64,000 nucleotides of DNA from Siniperca chuatsi (GCF_020085105.1 NC_058045.1:8632333-8696332), one strand, 5' to 3'. Shown: positions 1 through 13,034, counted from the stretch's first letter. Notes: generated by a model from the sequence alone, not told the origin. Made by a program: numbers and translations.

Positions 1-16
1 GATTTTAACCTGATTA

Positions 17-1023
17 CATTTACACCTGGTATTAATGTGTGTCTCCAGTGTCCACATTGAGATCCGATCGAGATCTGATCGCTCTGTCCAGCTCAAACAA
101 CCGAACGTCACATGCTCGTCTCGTTTGCTCAGGTCCAAAAAAAACAACAAAATAAAAATAAAAAAAGATTGTAGCCATCCGTGAAGCTGGGGAAGAAGCC
201 GTCTTCGACAACTGGAATGCTGAAGACGAAAACAGAGGAGAATGCAGTTTTATGCAGCTGTGGTCAGTGCCACCACAGTCCATGCAGAAGACGATCTGGA
301 ATGAGGGTACGCAGACTGGTGGGACCAGATAGTGATGGGGACCTTTACAAATGAAGACTGGGTGTCAAACCTACGTACAGTGTTGTTAGCTCAAAGGTCA
401 GTTCACACAGATTAAAATGAACTAGTTAACGTTAATTTCTTCAGTTTTTTTTTTTAAATGAGCTGCTTAACATAATGCTATGAGTTTGATTTGGGTGGAG
501 GAACTGCAGCTATTGGCTTGTGGTGTTATAGTTAAACCACGAGCTTAACACTATTTTCTTCTCTTTATTTTTCTCTGCTGAGACGCCAAGTGTCCACGCA
601 GGCGTTCCGACTTAACTTAATGCGCCAGCCAAAGATGCTCTATAACTATAGACTTCATCTTCACAAACCGATACATTCAGTTCACCGTTTACCAAAAACA
701 TGAGCATGTTCAATGAACTGCGCTCTTTAAGCGCATTCATGCAGAACACTGCCTGTATGCCTGCCTGTCAAACTTTTGATTTTATTTGTGGAAGACTGCA
801 ACTGGTACATATTTCCGCCCATGTAGTTGTTGTATGTGGATTGACAACGCAATTTAATTTACACTCGTGTTCAATGTGGTCACAATGAGTCCTTGACCAC
901 CTCCGGAGGTGGCAATCCGTCCTCAATGAGTCTTGGGTGCATTTACACCGTACTTTCATGTGGTCAAGCACTATCCGATTGCAATCCCATCACCCGAAAC
1001 GCATTTTAATGCAAAGTGTAAAG
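17..1023 (+). mobile_element. Decayed DNA transposon, probably PIF/Harbinger-like
   Basis: The two ends form an imperfect inverted repeat: TTTACACCTGGTATTAATGT begins at about 19, and the reverse complement of 1000-1023 reads CTTTACACTTTGCATTAAAA. Inside, the + strand frame around 335-400 reads DWWDQIVMGTFTNEDWVSN. That resembles the conserved WW...F...W..N stretch near the N-terminus of Harbinger/HARBI1-like transposases. The frame is broken soon afterwards and no DDE region is visible, so this is a fossil. The superfamily call rests on this short peptide and is tentative; target-site duplications were not resolved because the left end is close to the window edge. Confidence 0.45.
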
Positions 1024-1257
1024 GGAGTCAATGATACCAGATTGTAAGTGAGGTTTTCCCCTTGACCTCCAATTTGGTCTACATTAAAGGGTTGCCATCG
1101 GTACAGTATCAGGGAAGAGATTCCATCAAGAAACTCAGTAAGTTGTGACTGCAAAGCTCATCATGCCACTTCCAACCTGCATGATCCAAAGGCGACATTA
1201 TATGTGGACCATGTAAAGTGGAGACATTAAATTGTCAATATTCAGCAACAAGGTGTA

Positions 1258-1615
1258 GGGCTGCAGTGATTAATGTCATTATCAGTTAATGTGTTGAATT
1301 AACCAGATGATTGTTTAGTCAACAAAATGTCAGAAAACTGTGAAAAAATGTCCATCACAATTCCTCAGAGCCCAAAATGACATCTGCACAATGCTTGTTT
1401 TGTGACATACTCCAACACTCCAAAAGCCAAAGCTTTCCATTTACAACAACATACAACTAAGAACGGCAGCAAATCATTACATCTGAGAAACTAGAACTAG
1501 TAAATGTTTGGCATTTTCACTTGAAAAAGTTACTTAAATGATAAATCGATTATCAAATTTGTCGATTAATTTTCTGTTGATCAACTAATTGATTAATTGA
1601 CAAATTGTTTCCTCA
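1258..1615 (+). repeat. Dispersed fish repeat, copy 1 (near full length)
   Basis: A block starting GGGCTGCAGTGATTAATG and ending in a run of GATTAAT/CGATTAAT motifs, with interior phrases such as AAATGTCAGAAAAC, TGTCCATCACAATT and ATTTTCTGTTGATCAACTAA. The same order of motifs recurs at about 34026 and 57855, all in the same orientation. I recognise it as a short, non-coding repeat widespread in percomorph genomes. No protein-coding capacity is visible. Confidence 0.6.
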
Positions 1616-2440
1616 CTACAAAGGTAACATCCCCTTCTAGACCTTTGATCTCTGTTTCAGTGCAGTAAGTCAACTTGAAAACTAACTGAAACATCTGCCT
1701 GGCAAAGTGCAATTATTAAACTGTCACCATCAGAATAACAACAACTGATGTATTTTCTGTGGGCTTTAATCATTAGTTTATCAGGTAGCCATGCCATTGC
1801 GACAGATGCTCCCCTCTTCTTTACTGGAGGCTGTCAGGTACCAGGATGCCCTCTGGCAATAATTGCACCTGACAAATGAGCCTTGACAAAGGAATGGAGG
1901 GTGGTCAACCTCTTACTGATCTGACAGATCAACTTAATTGAAACTATCAATCAGAGCCACTATCCTCTATCTCTTCTTTTCTGACTTTCATTCTTTCCTG
2001 CATAATCCATTTCTCCCACTCACAGCTGCAAGAATTTATCTCCTCTGTCAGTCCTGCTGCCTCTCATGCTCACTTGCACACGCATATTAAGACCTATGTA
2101 TGTGCACAAAATCAATACAAAAAATATCTCTGCTGGCTTTCCATCCTCATAATTCCCCCTATGGTGCACAAACACATTATTGTTCATTACATTGTGACAG
2201 AGCTAATTAATACATCATTCCAGCGTTTTCTGCTGTTTTTCCTGCAACAGTGTGCCTATCCGACTCTGCAGTAAGTTGCGTGTTTAGCGCGGTGGCATCA
2301 AAAGTCCCTGCACAAAAGCGTAGTAGAAGCTTTTTTCCAAATCACTACAGCCCCACACGGGATGCTACAATCACTGTCAGGGAAGAGAGGATAGAGCCAT
2401 AACAAAAGGAAATACCTCCCCTCGCTGGAGAGGAAAGTGT
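1616..2440. other. Intergenic, no gene recognised
   Basis: AT-rich sequence with short open frames only. None shows family similarity, codon structure or splice context that would support a gene. Confidence 0.5.
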
Positions 2441-2449
2441 TAAGCCTAT

Positions 2450-2971
2450 TACAGAAGACCAATCAGGACTGGGGGAGCACTGCAAACCTCCGCAGTAAGA
2501 GAGAGAGTGAGGGAACAAGGGAGTGAGGGAGAGAGAGGAGAGCAGAGCGGGAGATAGAGAGATACCAGGAGTGTGATGGTTTGCACTCCTATCCAGACAG
2601 TTAGGCAGGGAGGGAGTGCAACAGAGAGTTGGTGAGATGAGGAGTATTCACAAATCACTCCATATGGATGGATAACACAAAAAGGGGGACAAAGAGCGAA
2701 AAAGAAGAATCACACCAACATCCCTGTCAGGACTGCTGCCTGTGGACTTGTTTTTCTCTGTCTGGGACTCAAGAAGGAAGGAACATCTGTCAGTTGTGTG
2801 ATCATTGTATGTTAATAATATATTCAATACCACTTCTTGGATTACTGCTGAAAGAAGCAGAAGATAAACCACCAGTTTCTATCAGTCGACCTAGATTGTT
2901 GCAGAGCTGCAAGGAGAGGGGACAGTGTGGTGTATGGACCAGCTCCGGAGCATCTGTGTTTACCCTGCATG
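2450..2971 (+). promoter_or_regulatory. Candidate gpr22 promoter and untranslated first exon
   Basis: The gpr22 coding exon has a splice acceptor just before its start codon, so an upstream untranslated exon is expected. This stretch offers a CCAAT box (GACCAATCAG at about 2458), a GA-rich leader-like tract (2495-2560), and a good donor, CATG|GTGAGC, with its last exonic base at 2971. A second strong polypyrimidine/CAG acceptor lies near 4113 and could begin another leader exon. This is inference from signals only. RNA data would be needed to place the transcription start. Confidence 0.25.
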
Positions 2972-2979
2972 GTGAGCTT

Positions 2980-5900
2980 TGCTGTGTTTTGATGGGGCAC
3001 TCTACTTATTGGTTTGATTTACAGCACTCAGCTGAGTAGAGCGTATGTGACAGCAAAGAAAACTCAATGCCAAACATCTTTGTCATCATAACAAAGCATG
3101 GGATTATACACCATTAACAACATATTTTCCTGAATAACTTCAATTATAATGTATTGTTGAAAGACAATGCATTAAGAGTCATTTAGAAACATATAGTTAT
3201 GATTAAAGTGAAACCTATTAGTAACTGATTAAAATACATTCAGTCTTAAACTTGTAATTCCAACTAGCTGATACTGTAAAGATCACACTGTAAAAGGCTT
3301 TTGATAATTTATTTATGCATTAGGATGTCTGTATAATCCCACACTGTGAGCACATCTGTTTGTGTCTTACTGCTACACACACACACATCATATTCTGAAC
3401 TGTCAGGCTCTATGACACGAGAAACTTGATATGCAATTATACACTTTAAAACTGTTCATCTTTATACCTTGCACGATCCGCTCTATTGCCTGGTACAGAA
3501 GCATGGTACCCATTGCTCATTTCTGTTGACATTGTGGCATAGTAAAGTATGGCATCCCTCACTGAAACAACCTTGAGGAATGAACCGACATCTCCTCTGA
3601 AGAGATTACATGGATCACATATACTGACCCACGAGGGGGCATCCATGTCTTTATGACATGTTCCCCAAGGAATCACACTGCACTAAAGCTCTAAGCCAGT
3701 CTGTCCTATCATGAAAATGGTCTATTTCATCAGCACTGTGGCTGTACAAGTAGCATACAATAATTTACACTGAGCATTTTCCTGTAATAATTTACACAAC
3801 AAGAAAAGCAAAATATTACTACGGTTAATCTTCAATCTGAAAGCGGGAGGGTGAGATGCAAAATACCAGTTGCTACTGGTAGTGCTAGTGCTACTGTTAT
3901 GTTAATGCAAAAGCAAAGATGTAAGGTGCATCAGGCGATGCACAGGAACATGATAAGACATCAGAGGCTTGTTGCTATGCTAATGAGACTTTCCTTGTCG
4001 CCTCTCTACTGAGGATATGTTTATTTTCACTAACGCATCCCCCCACACTTCCCTCTCCTACTCTCTCTCTCCCTTTTTATCATCCATTATCCTATACTTT
4101 CTCTCTCATCAGGTCACTGTGAAAGTGGGATTGAAGGACAGACAGATGATGTTGTATGCAGCTTCTGCTAAAGTCCAAATCTTGTCTGGGATCTTTTTGC
4201 AAATATACAAGGCAGGCTCTCTGTCTGATGAACTCACTTCCACTACCTCATGAGGATGACCTTCTCCTGAATCGCTGAATCAACCCCCCTACCATGCACA
4301 TATAAATACTGGTGATCACAAATGTCACAGTGATCACACGTCATGGTGATTGGACACACATGCACTCTAATAATCTGCTCTACTCACGCCATCTCCAGTG
4401 ATTGAGGGTTCAGCATGTTGAGGGGCAAACTGGAGACATGTGCTCGATTTACAAGTTAATGGCAGCTGGAGCTTGGCGTATAGAGACTGATGAGAAAGGT
4501 GGAGAGTGAAGGCCTGTTCCATTAGTGCTCCTAGGGGAGACATGGGCCTGGACGCTCCCCGGACGCACTGACCTCTCCTGGACAGATTCTGGACATTACT
4601 CTGGTGTACAATTGGGAATCTACATGACTGACAAAGTCTGCCTCTTGGAGTACAAGCTAACGGATGTAAAAAAAAAAAATGTATTTACAGATTTGACTAC
4701 TACTATCTTCTCACTGAGGACAAAAAAAAGCAAGAATTTGGATTGTACTATGAGCAGTACATTCCAGTCCAGCACAGGAAAAGTCTGTTTCTTTGTTTTC
4801 TTGGTTGGCTGTGCCTCTCCTGCCTGGGAATATCATGAGACTATAAACAGGAGGTGGCTCCGACATCTTATCCCTGTTCCACTCATCCATCAGTGCTCTC
4901 ACCATCACCAAAGCAAATGGACCAGAGATCTGAGAAACAGTCTGTAGAGGACATTAGACTATATTCTCTAACATCCACTGGGTGTAGGTGGCTGATTCCT
5001 TAGCTTTCTTGCCACTGAGGTCAGGAAGTAAAAGCTGCCAGCAAAGAGACAGCCTTCGGCGAGACGGACAGGTGCTTTTCTGGCTCTCAGCCTCGCTGGG
5101 AGGGACTAGCAGTGAAAGGAAAAGCCTTGCTGGGGGGCTCTGCTGGAGCGGAAACACTTTTCCACAGGCTATGTTTGGATGTGATGCTTGTCTCTGTGGA
5201 TGTAACATGGACTCTATGGCCTGATTACACAGCCCTGGTATTCAGATAGTGCTGGAGGGAAGGGTAAATATTACAAAAAAACATTTGTTTTTCTCCATGT
5301 CATCTAGAACCTCTTTAAGATTGGATTTATTTCTCTAGGGGAGGTTGGATGATTTTAATTTGCATGTGCTAATCAGTTACTGTAATTTATTCTGGAGTGT
5401 ATGTGTATTAGATTTTCCTCCCTCTAACCTAATATTAATTACAGTCCCAAATACCAACTGTTTTTTGGTGCACGCTCGTTAGTCCTTTAATTGTTTAAGT
5501 CCTGTCTGAACAAACGTCTTATATTTTAATGTGCATCTCTGAGAGTTGTAAGCCTGCTGGTGACGAGGTAAACATCATTTGCTGGCAGAATATTCTTGTC
5601 AGTTATGAACCACCTCCCGTAATTTGGCAGTGACTAAAATGCTGCCAGAAATAACAAGTTTAGTTAGCAAGGAGGAAGTATTTTATTACATACCTCCCCC
5701 CTGTAATATTAATCCCATCCAAATGGGGCTCAAATCTGGTTCCTTCATCATTGCCTTCATCTTCCTTCATGACCTCTGGTCCATATTCAGTATGTATACA
5801 GAAAATGCTAATACATTAAAACTGTCAGCTTGAAAGTGCTGTTGAATAGAGGATAGAGAACTAAGCCACCACAAAGCCACAACATACCAAGCCATTATAA

Positions 5901-6290
5901 CTATGAGGTTATTAGAATTTAATTTGTTCCAAATTGTTTCTATTATGTGCCTCCGCCGCGGATGCAACTGTCTGATCAAGGATGGTGATAACAAAAGTAG
6001 AAGCTGATTTAAGTAAGATAGTTAGTAGTTAGTCATGCCATGTGCATAGTGAGACAATCTAATCTGCAGGGCATGACAGGAAAATTGTTCCAGCACTATT
6101 AAAGTGTCTGCTCTCAGCATTTAAAACTCAAAAGGCTTCCTTATCATTTCATAACTGGCAGCATTACGTCTGACAAGATTTCTCAGATGTGTGTTAATTA
6201 CAACTTTCTAGAGATGCACAAACACGGACCTTTTCTTTTCCTTTTCCTCTTCATAAATTCTCTTCTCTTCTCTCTTCTCCCTACACGCAG
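2980..6290 (+). other. Presumed gpr22 5' intron or intergenic
   Basis: No coding exon recognised. It ends in a strong pyrimidine tract and the acceptor CTACACGCAG at 6281-6290, directly before the gpr22 coding exon. Short open frames here lack any recognisable protein family. Confidence 0.4.
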
Positions 6291-6294
6291 GATA

Positions 6295-7611
6295 ATGCAT
6301 ATCCTTCCCTGCCCGGAACAAGAAGCCACCATGAGCAACGTCACGGTCACCGACAACACTGAACCCATAAGCCGCACCATGAGTCCGGCAACCCCAAGTC
6401 CGTATCCCTATCCTGTTAGTTTCCAGGTCTCCCTGACTGGCTTCCTCATGCTGGAAATTCTCCTGGGCCTGAGCTCTAACCTCACTGTGCTTGCCCTCTA
6501 CTGTATGAAGTCGAACCTCATTAGTTCTGTCAGTAACATTGTCACTATGAACCTCCATGTGTTGGATGTGCTGGTTTGTGTGTGCTGCATCCCCCTCACC
6601 ATTGTGGTGGTGCTGCTCTCCCTGGAAGGAGAAACTGCTCTCGTCTGCTGCTTCCATGAAGCCTGCGTCTCCTTCGCTAGTGTTGCCACTGCTGCTAATG
6701 TGCTTGCCATCACCTTTGATCGCTATGACATCTCAGTCAAACCAGCCAACCGGGTGCTGACCATGGGCCGTGCCCTGGCCCTGCTGGCTGCCATTTGGGT
6801 AGTATCCTTTGTTAGTTTCCTCGTACCCTTTATTGAGGTGGGCTTCTTCGCCCAGGGCCATGCTGAGCTGAACCAAACAGTGGTGGAGAATGTGGTCCAC
6901 ACTAACCAGTACTACACAGAACTTGGCCTCTATTACCACTTGCTTGCTCAGATTCCTATTTTTTTCTTTACTGCCGTTGTCATGCTCATCACCTACTCAA
7001 AGATCTTGCAGGCACTCAATATTCGCATTGGCACACGTTTCCACGCTTCACAGAAGAAGAAGGCTCGCAGGAAAAAGCGTCCATCCATGACGGCCATGAC
7101 AACGCAGCAAGAGGCCACAGATGGATCACAGAGCAGTGGCAGCCGCAACCCCACACTGGGTATGCGTACCTCTGTCTCCGTCATCATCGCCTTGCGCAGG
7201 GCTGTTAAGCGCCACAGAGAAAGGCGAGAGCGCCAAAAGAGGGTTTTCAGGATGTCCCTCCTGATTGTGTCTACCTTTCTGCTATGCTGGACACCCATCA
7301 CAGTACTCAACACAGTCATCCTGAGTGTGGGCCCAAGTGATCTAATGGTCAAGTTGAGACTGGGCTTCCTGGTCATGGCTTACGGGACTACTATCTTTCA
7401 CCCTCTACTCTATGCCTTCACTAGGCAGAAGTTCCAGAAAGTTTTAAAAAGCAAGATGAAGAAGCGAGTGGTGTCGATCATTGAGGCAGATCCTACCCCT
7501 AATAATGCCATTATCCACAACTCCTGGATCGACCCAAAGAGGAACAAAAAGGTGACATTTGAGGACAAAGATGCCCGACAGAAATGTCTGTCTTCTGAGG
7601 ATGTGGAGTGA
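6295..7611 (+). CDS. gpr22: G protein-coupled receptor 22 (orphan class A GPCR)
   Basis: A single-exon coding region for 438 residues, matching vertebrate GPR22 along its length. The exon begins at the acceptor ending at 6290. The ATG at 6295 gives an N-terminus that lines up with the mammalian one, and an in-frame ATG with a very good context (GCCACCATG) follows at 6331 and could be used instead. Seven hydrophobic segments are visible. Landmarks are an N-linked glycosylation site near residue 15, DRY at 142-144 after the third segment, a long basic third cytoplasmic loop with KKKARRKKR and RRAVKRHRERRERQKR, CWTP in segment 6, and HPLLY where most class A receptors have NPxxY. The HPLLY variant also occurs in mammalian GPR22, so it is a family trait. 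The ligand is unknown; mammalian GPR22 is expressed mainly in brain and heart. Teleosts may keep two copies (gpr22a/gpr22b), and I cannot say which this is. Confidence 0.95.
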   Translation: MHILPCPEQEATMSNVTVTDNTEPISRTMSPATPSPYPYPVSFQVSLTGFLMLEILLGLSSNLTVLALYCMKSNLISSVSNIVTMNLHVLDVLVCVCCIPLTIVVVLLSLEGETALVCCFHEACVSFASVATAANVLAITFDRYDISVKPANRVLTMGRALALLAAIWVVSFVSFLVPFIEVGFFAQGHAELNQTVVENVVHTNQYYTELGLYYHLLAQIPIFFFTAVVMLITYSKILQALNIRIGTRFHASQKKKARRKKRPSMTAMTTQQEATDGSQSSGSRNPTLGMRTSVSVIIALRRAVKRHRERRERQKRVFRMSLLIVSTFLLCWTPITVLNTVILSVGPSDLMVKLRLGFLVMAYGTTIFHPLLYAFTRQKFQKVLKSKMKKRVVSIIEADPTPNNAIIHNSWIDPKRNKKVTFEDKDARQKCLSSEDVE

Positions 7612-7950
7612 AGGAACTCATTATCTTTAGGGTATAGTCAAATAAAGCAGCTAAAACTGACATCAGGTCATGATGAAAAAGGGAAAATGTTAATCCAAAG
7701 CAGTAATGTAAATAATATGTGCAATAGAATGTACAAAAACAAGAAGTGGATAATTTATTACTATTTATTGAGAACAAAAGTAGGTTTCATAGATACACCA
7801 TATACTGTATTGTAGATATTGCATGGCTTTTTGTAACAGCAGCAACATACCGTACATTGTGTACATACATAATACATGTACAGCTTAGGGTAAACAAGGT
7901 ATATAAATAGAGACAGAGAAGTAGGAATTGTTATGTATATGTATATTTAT

Positions 7951-7956
7951 AATAAA
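7951..7956 (+). promoter_or_regulatory. Candidate gpr22 polyadenylation signal
   Basis: AATAAA 340 bases after the gpr22 stop, in AU-rich sequence typical of a 3' UTR. A nearer AATAAA lies at 7641-7646 and could serve a shorter transcript. Confidence 0.4.
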
Positions 7957-7969
7957 TTTCGTGTTCACT

Positions 7970-10900
7970 CACCTAACACAGCAAAATGCTTCCTATTCTC
8001 CCCTCCCCCAAGTAAAGTGTTTGTGATTCTGTAACAGCTGTGAGATTACTCCCATTCATCACCATGCCACTTGCTCCGACACCAGACCCTGCAATCCCCG
8101 GTGACCACTGACCTTATTGTCTGTGAGCCCTCTGAGGGAAGGCCCTCAGACTGAAATAAGACTATAGGTATGAGGATGCAAAAAAGACAGGTCAAACAAG
8201 GAGAGACAGGAATGGAACGCAAGTAGCAAAGTAGTGTATGTTATGTTGCTATAGCTGAAAAGCTATGGGGATACTGTTCACAAACACTGCTTTTAGAGTT
8301 AAAGAAGAACACTTGAATTCCACAGACAACAGAACACCATGGTTCTCCTCACCTCGTTTGACATAAACCAGATGTAAACAAAGCCTAGTCTGTTTCACTT
8401 TTACAGTCACATCTTTGAGCCAAATGGAAAATCTACAGTTGCCTTATTTTGGTTTGATGAATTGAGCATGATTTCAAGGTGGGACAGGGACTGTGACAGG
8501 GAGAGCACACATCGAACACAATGAAAATATAATAACAAATATTGTTTTAATTCTCAAAGAGAATATAATCCTCAAATGTTATGCTTTCACATAGAAGTTA
8601 TTTAATCAAACTAAAGGAAAATGTTGAAAATGGTTGTATCATCAAATTGTCTGTTTTTAATAACACTAACCTAACAACGATGCTCTCCAAATAAGCAAAT
8701 CAATAACTGCAATAAAGAACTACTGCAAAAACTTTAAAGCCTAATAAAAGATTCTGTTTATAATATACAATAACAGATAATGAAGTTCTTCTTCCCTGCC
8801 TGTGTATGTCTACCAATAGTGCGTGTCCACCTGTGTTTGTCAAGGAATAAAACAGTAAAATTGTATTTCCCAAGTGGCTGCTGCTGGTAGATTATAATGC
8901 AGCCAGCCTTGTATTTTTGGCTCAACTTGTCTATGAACCAGGTTTGCTCTAAATAAGTAGGAATAATTTATTCATACAGCTGCAGAAGAATTTCAGTAGG
9001 AAGAATCTACAAGAAAAAAAACTGTCAGCTTATTACATTCAGTCTGCACTCTAATACCAAATCTAGATGCAGAGTTACAATATCCATTAGCATTTAAAGC
9101 CATGCTTAGCTAGCCTGGCGGCTCCAATCCCCGGGTCAAGGATTACATTCTGTCTAAGTATATATACCATGCATTCACATGCATGCATAAAGGTACACAC
9201 ACACAAATGTATATGCACTGTATTCCACAGTATATCTCAGTAATGAGTTTATTACGCCTTTGCTGTCTCAGGTACAGTAGAAAATTGAAGAGCCCTTTAG
9301 ATCCTGAGAGCACAGGGCTGTTGGCTACCAGAGCGATTACACAACCTCGATCAGATGCTTCTCTGGCTGCCAGTGTGTGGTTTGTAGCACAACAGAGAGG
9401 GCTGATATGGGAATATTGATGCAGTCAAGGTTCTTTATGACCCTGCTGTAAACAGGCAGTGTGGATGTCACGATACCTTGAGGGCATGTCTGTGATTGAG
9501 AGTGGAGATGGAATCACAGCCAGCAACAGATTAGCCGACAAGGGAGGGAAAATGACCTATGAAATGAAACATTGAGCCAGAGGATAAATTTAACACACAT
9601 ATGTACAACTTTTAGAAGGCAAACTTCAAAGGTGGGGTACCAATATACGAATGTATAGACTTATTTCTGTTACCACTATAACAATGATACACTACTACCA
9701 GCTATGTTCCATTCCTGGTGAATACATAATTTAGACCCCTGCTCAAATGTCAGGTACTCTTCCAAACTCATCAGTGCTACTGAAAAAATCATTTGTATTG
9801 ATTACCTTCTAAAATTACCTTACAAAGACCAATACTATTTACACCAACTGGAATTTGAGGTCACAATTTGTTTTCCATCCTGAGGTGCAGCCACATTGGC
9901 TAAGCCAAAAAGGCCTTTCAAGCACAACCAACAGAAATACTGTTGTTGTGACTGAATTGCCATTTTGTTAACACTCCATTTTTCAGTCTGACACAAGTTT
10001 TTCATGTGCATTGATGTAAGATGATGTTTTTTGTAGTAGAGCAATGTTAATTTATCTATTTACGATTTTATTTTTACTGTGCACACCAAGTTTTGTGGCT
10101 GTCAAGCGTCCTTAACTTGATCCTCAGTAAGTCTTGACTCTTTCCTTACATCTCACCTTTTGTTTCCTCATGTACCAGAGTGCCACTTTTCTAAATCTCT
10201 TGGGGAAAATGGCAAAAACTCCTTTCTTTTAAAGAAATGCCTTCAATGCATGTTAGTGTTCTCACTTAAGAGCTGTTTTTGGTTAGTTTCATTGACATGC
10301 TCAATAGCTCCACCTTTTTTATCGATGCTTGTTGCTATATTTGTTTGGATTCTGGCTCTGGCACAATTAGATGACGTTCCTAACCTTGGTCCCACCTATA
10401 AAGGCACTGACTGGCTCAGTGGTTTCTCCAACTGGGGGAAAAGCCATTCATGAGAGCAACAACAGAGCTCTAAAAACAGCTAAATTTGAAATTTGGCCAG
10501 CAACTCAGAGGCCTGGAGCCAGTCCACAACTAACACTGATTCAAGATCAGAGTGGATGCACTATTATTTATAATAGCGTATTTCTGTCAAATAGCTGCAA
10601 AATGTGCTCCAGTATGCTCTTGAAATATTCAGCTTAAATACTAGATCTGGACCAAAATATTATCCAGAGCCTTGGGGTATATTGTAAAATGTTGTGGTGG
10701 ACATTAGGCAATAACCTGTGACCTCAATTTTGCCTTAATCCCATTATTATGATGAATTACAATTTTTGAACGCCCAAGGCAAAAAAAAGCAATAGACATA
10801 CCCTTGCTTATCAAATTTACTATAATAACTTAGTGTTTAAATGTTATAAAATAAATATCAAAAATATAGTTTAATCAAGCTTAAAATCAATATGACATAC

Positions 10901-12413
10901 ATAAACATGCTCTGTTTAGCATGTGACTGATAACCTACAAAAAAAACGTACAATTTACACTGTCAGTCTCATCAAGTGCCTTTTTCTACTGTTTACAATT
11001 AAAAAAACAAAAAACAATGCAAAGCATTTGATTATATTAAAACTCTGAACTCAACTGAAGAAAGTATCATCTACCCTTATTGTTATGGTAGGTAATATAT
11101 TGATGGTAAGTAGTTTCATGTTATTGGCCCACATGGGGCCAACTTTGATGTTGACGTTTAACAGCTGCCATGGATACAAATGTCAGGGTCAGCATTGCTA
11201 GTTAGCATATTGGGTAGGTTAACAGGCCGCCACTACACCTAATCTGAGGTGACCTGCAGAGTAAAACATTGGTCAAGCCACTACCATAGTCAATAGTCAC
11301 TGTGAGCGTTATTAGAATTACTTGACCCTGGTGTGTCCTTTTCCTTCTCTCCTTTACTCCACATCAAGGCTGGTACTTACTGCTGTCGCTATGACATACA
11401 TTAGTCCTTCCCTCTCTCGCACTCTGCCTCTCTTAGGTAGCCATCCCCAATTCAGATGCCATCTCTTCAGGGCCCCTCTCCATCCAGCTGCAGACACAGA
11501 ATAAAAGCCTGGGAAATCACATTACTCTGTCCGTATGGAGCCTCTATTGGATTAGGTCAGCGAACACTCAACTGTAATTCTGCTATCATAGAGAAGAAGA
11601 AAGTGAATTGAGCACACCAGTCAGCACAGCTTGACAAATTGTTGCTTGTGGTCATTTTCCAAATGTTACTCTCACCAAGCCACATTTAGAGAGATGGAAG
11701 GACACTTTATATAGCTGGAAGATATATGACTGATAGATAACCTATAATCTCTGTACAAGAAAAGCTATAGCTCAGATATAAACCAGGAATCAAAGACAGA
11801 CAGTTACAATGGAGTATGACCTCTACCTGCTATGACCTCAAGGGCATTATTGTATGGTACTGGAGAAAAAAAACACACCAGTCTGTCTTCAAATCAGTGC
11901 TGTGTAGATTACTATTCTCTGTCGGTATCAGTGGAGAACAGATGTTTAATGACACATCAAGTGCTCTCCTTTATTATCCACGCTACATCAGAGAAGAAAT
12001 TAATACTGGGGGGTAAACAGGGAACAACAACTTATATATTTTTTTTAATAATATAATCATGGATTTTACATGAAGACAAACTGGCCATAGCAGAATAATT
12101 TTTTATGTTATCAAGCATGGTTATAGAGACTTTTTAGTGTGTAAGAATTTTACATTTGATGAAATGTGCCAGTATATTGTGAAATCTTAATCATCCTTTA
12201 ATAAATGTGGCTGAGACAAAGGGACCCGCTAGCATAGTCTTATCGCACTAAACCAAAAATGTGAAGGACAAAAAGAAATCAGAAGCCATGTGCCGACATG
12301 GCTGCATGCCAAGTTCCCGTGTGTGTAAACCTGCCAGTCAGTGTGCGATTATGTGTGTGTTTGGGCATGCATCTATTCAGCAATGTGTGTCCTGTACCTG
12401 TGTCCAGCTATGT
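7970..12413. other. Intergenic, no gene recognised
   Basis: About 4.4 kb between gpr22 and the hAT-like element. Only short, unsupported open frames. I looked on the - strand for exons of cog5, which encloses GPR22 in mammals, and on the + strand for dus4l, and recognised none. Confidence 0.5.
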
Positions 12414-13034
12414 CCATACAGCAGGCTCATTAAATTGGCGGCCTGCGGGCCACATCTGGCCCAGAAGCAACCTCTGAGTGACCCAGCATACATAAATCTG
12501 ATATATGACAAAATAAGTAAACTACATTTACAGTGTATGGAAGTAGCTAACGAGTGAGCCATCTCACTTCCTTCTCATCTCTGTTGAGAGTTCCACATGC
12601 ACAGTACCGATCGGGCAGGATGTTTACGGATGTAGCGACACTGCCAATCATATCTTTCACAAATCAACGTTTTCCCATGTGAGTACCAACTACGCTTAGT
12701 AGCTTTTCAAAACATCTGGCTATTGACAGTCACAAGTAGGGAAGTGCTCTAGTGAAAATATGTCTCTGTCAACCCCGAAACAATGAAAATTTTGACAATG
12801 AAAACCGTCAGTTTAACCCTGCCTGGACTGGCAAGTATTTGTTTAATTTACCGCCATCTCCAAACGCCTGCTATTTCTTATTATATGCATTTGCATTTGT
12901 TTAAAATTTGTCATTACCAAAAACTAAAAAAAAAAGGTTTTAAATAGGCTGCTGAAAATGTCTGGTCCATCTACATTTCCTGGTTTTAAAATCTGGCCCA
13001 ATTGAATTTGTAACTGAATAGCCCTGCCATACAG
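12414..13034. mobile_element. Non-autonomous hAT-type transposon with 8-bp target duplication
   Basis: The element occupies 12422-13026 (605 bp) and is flanked by perfect direct repeats CCATACAG at 12414-12421 and 13027-13034. An 8-bp target duplication is characteristic of the hAT superfamily. The ends are inverted and imperfect: the left end reads CAGGCTCATTAAATTGGCGG and the reverse complement of the right end reads CAGGGCTATTCAGTTACAAA. The hAT-typical CAGGG-like terminus is therefore present, together with a GCGGCC/GGGCCA sub-terminal tract. The interior has no transposase, so it must have been moved by an element elsewhere. Confidence 0.8.

Noticed and set aside
2668-3039. 123-codon plus-strand frame
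   Set aside because: No recognisable family and biased GA-rich composition. Better explained as part of a possible gpr22 leader region.
6187-6294. In-frame extension of the gpr22 frame upstream to an ATG at 6187
   Set aside because: The stretch is a pyrimidine-rich tract ending in the acceptor CTACACGCAG, so it is intron. The ATG at 6295 matches the mammalian N-terminus.
6208-7376. Long open frames antisense to gpr22 (up to 149 codons)
   Set aside because: Shadows of the conserved receptor coding sequence; no domain and no independent start or splice context.
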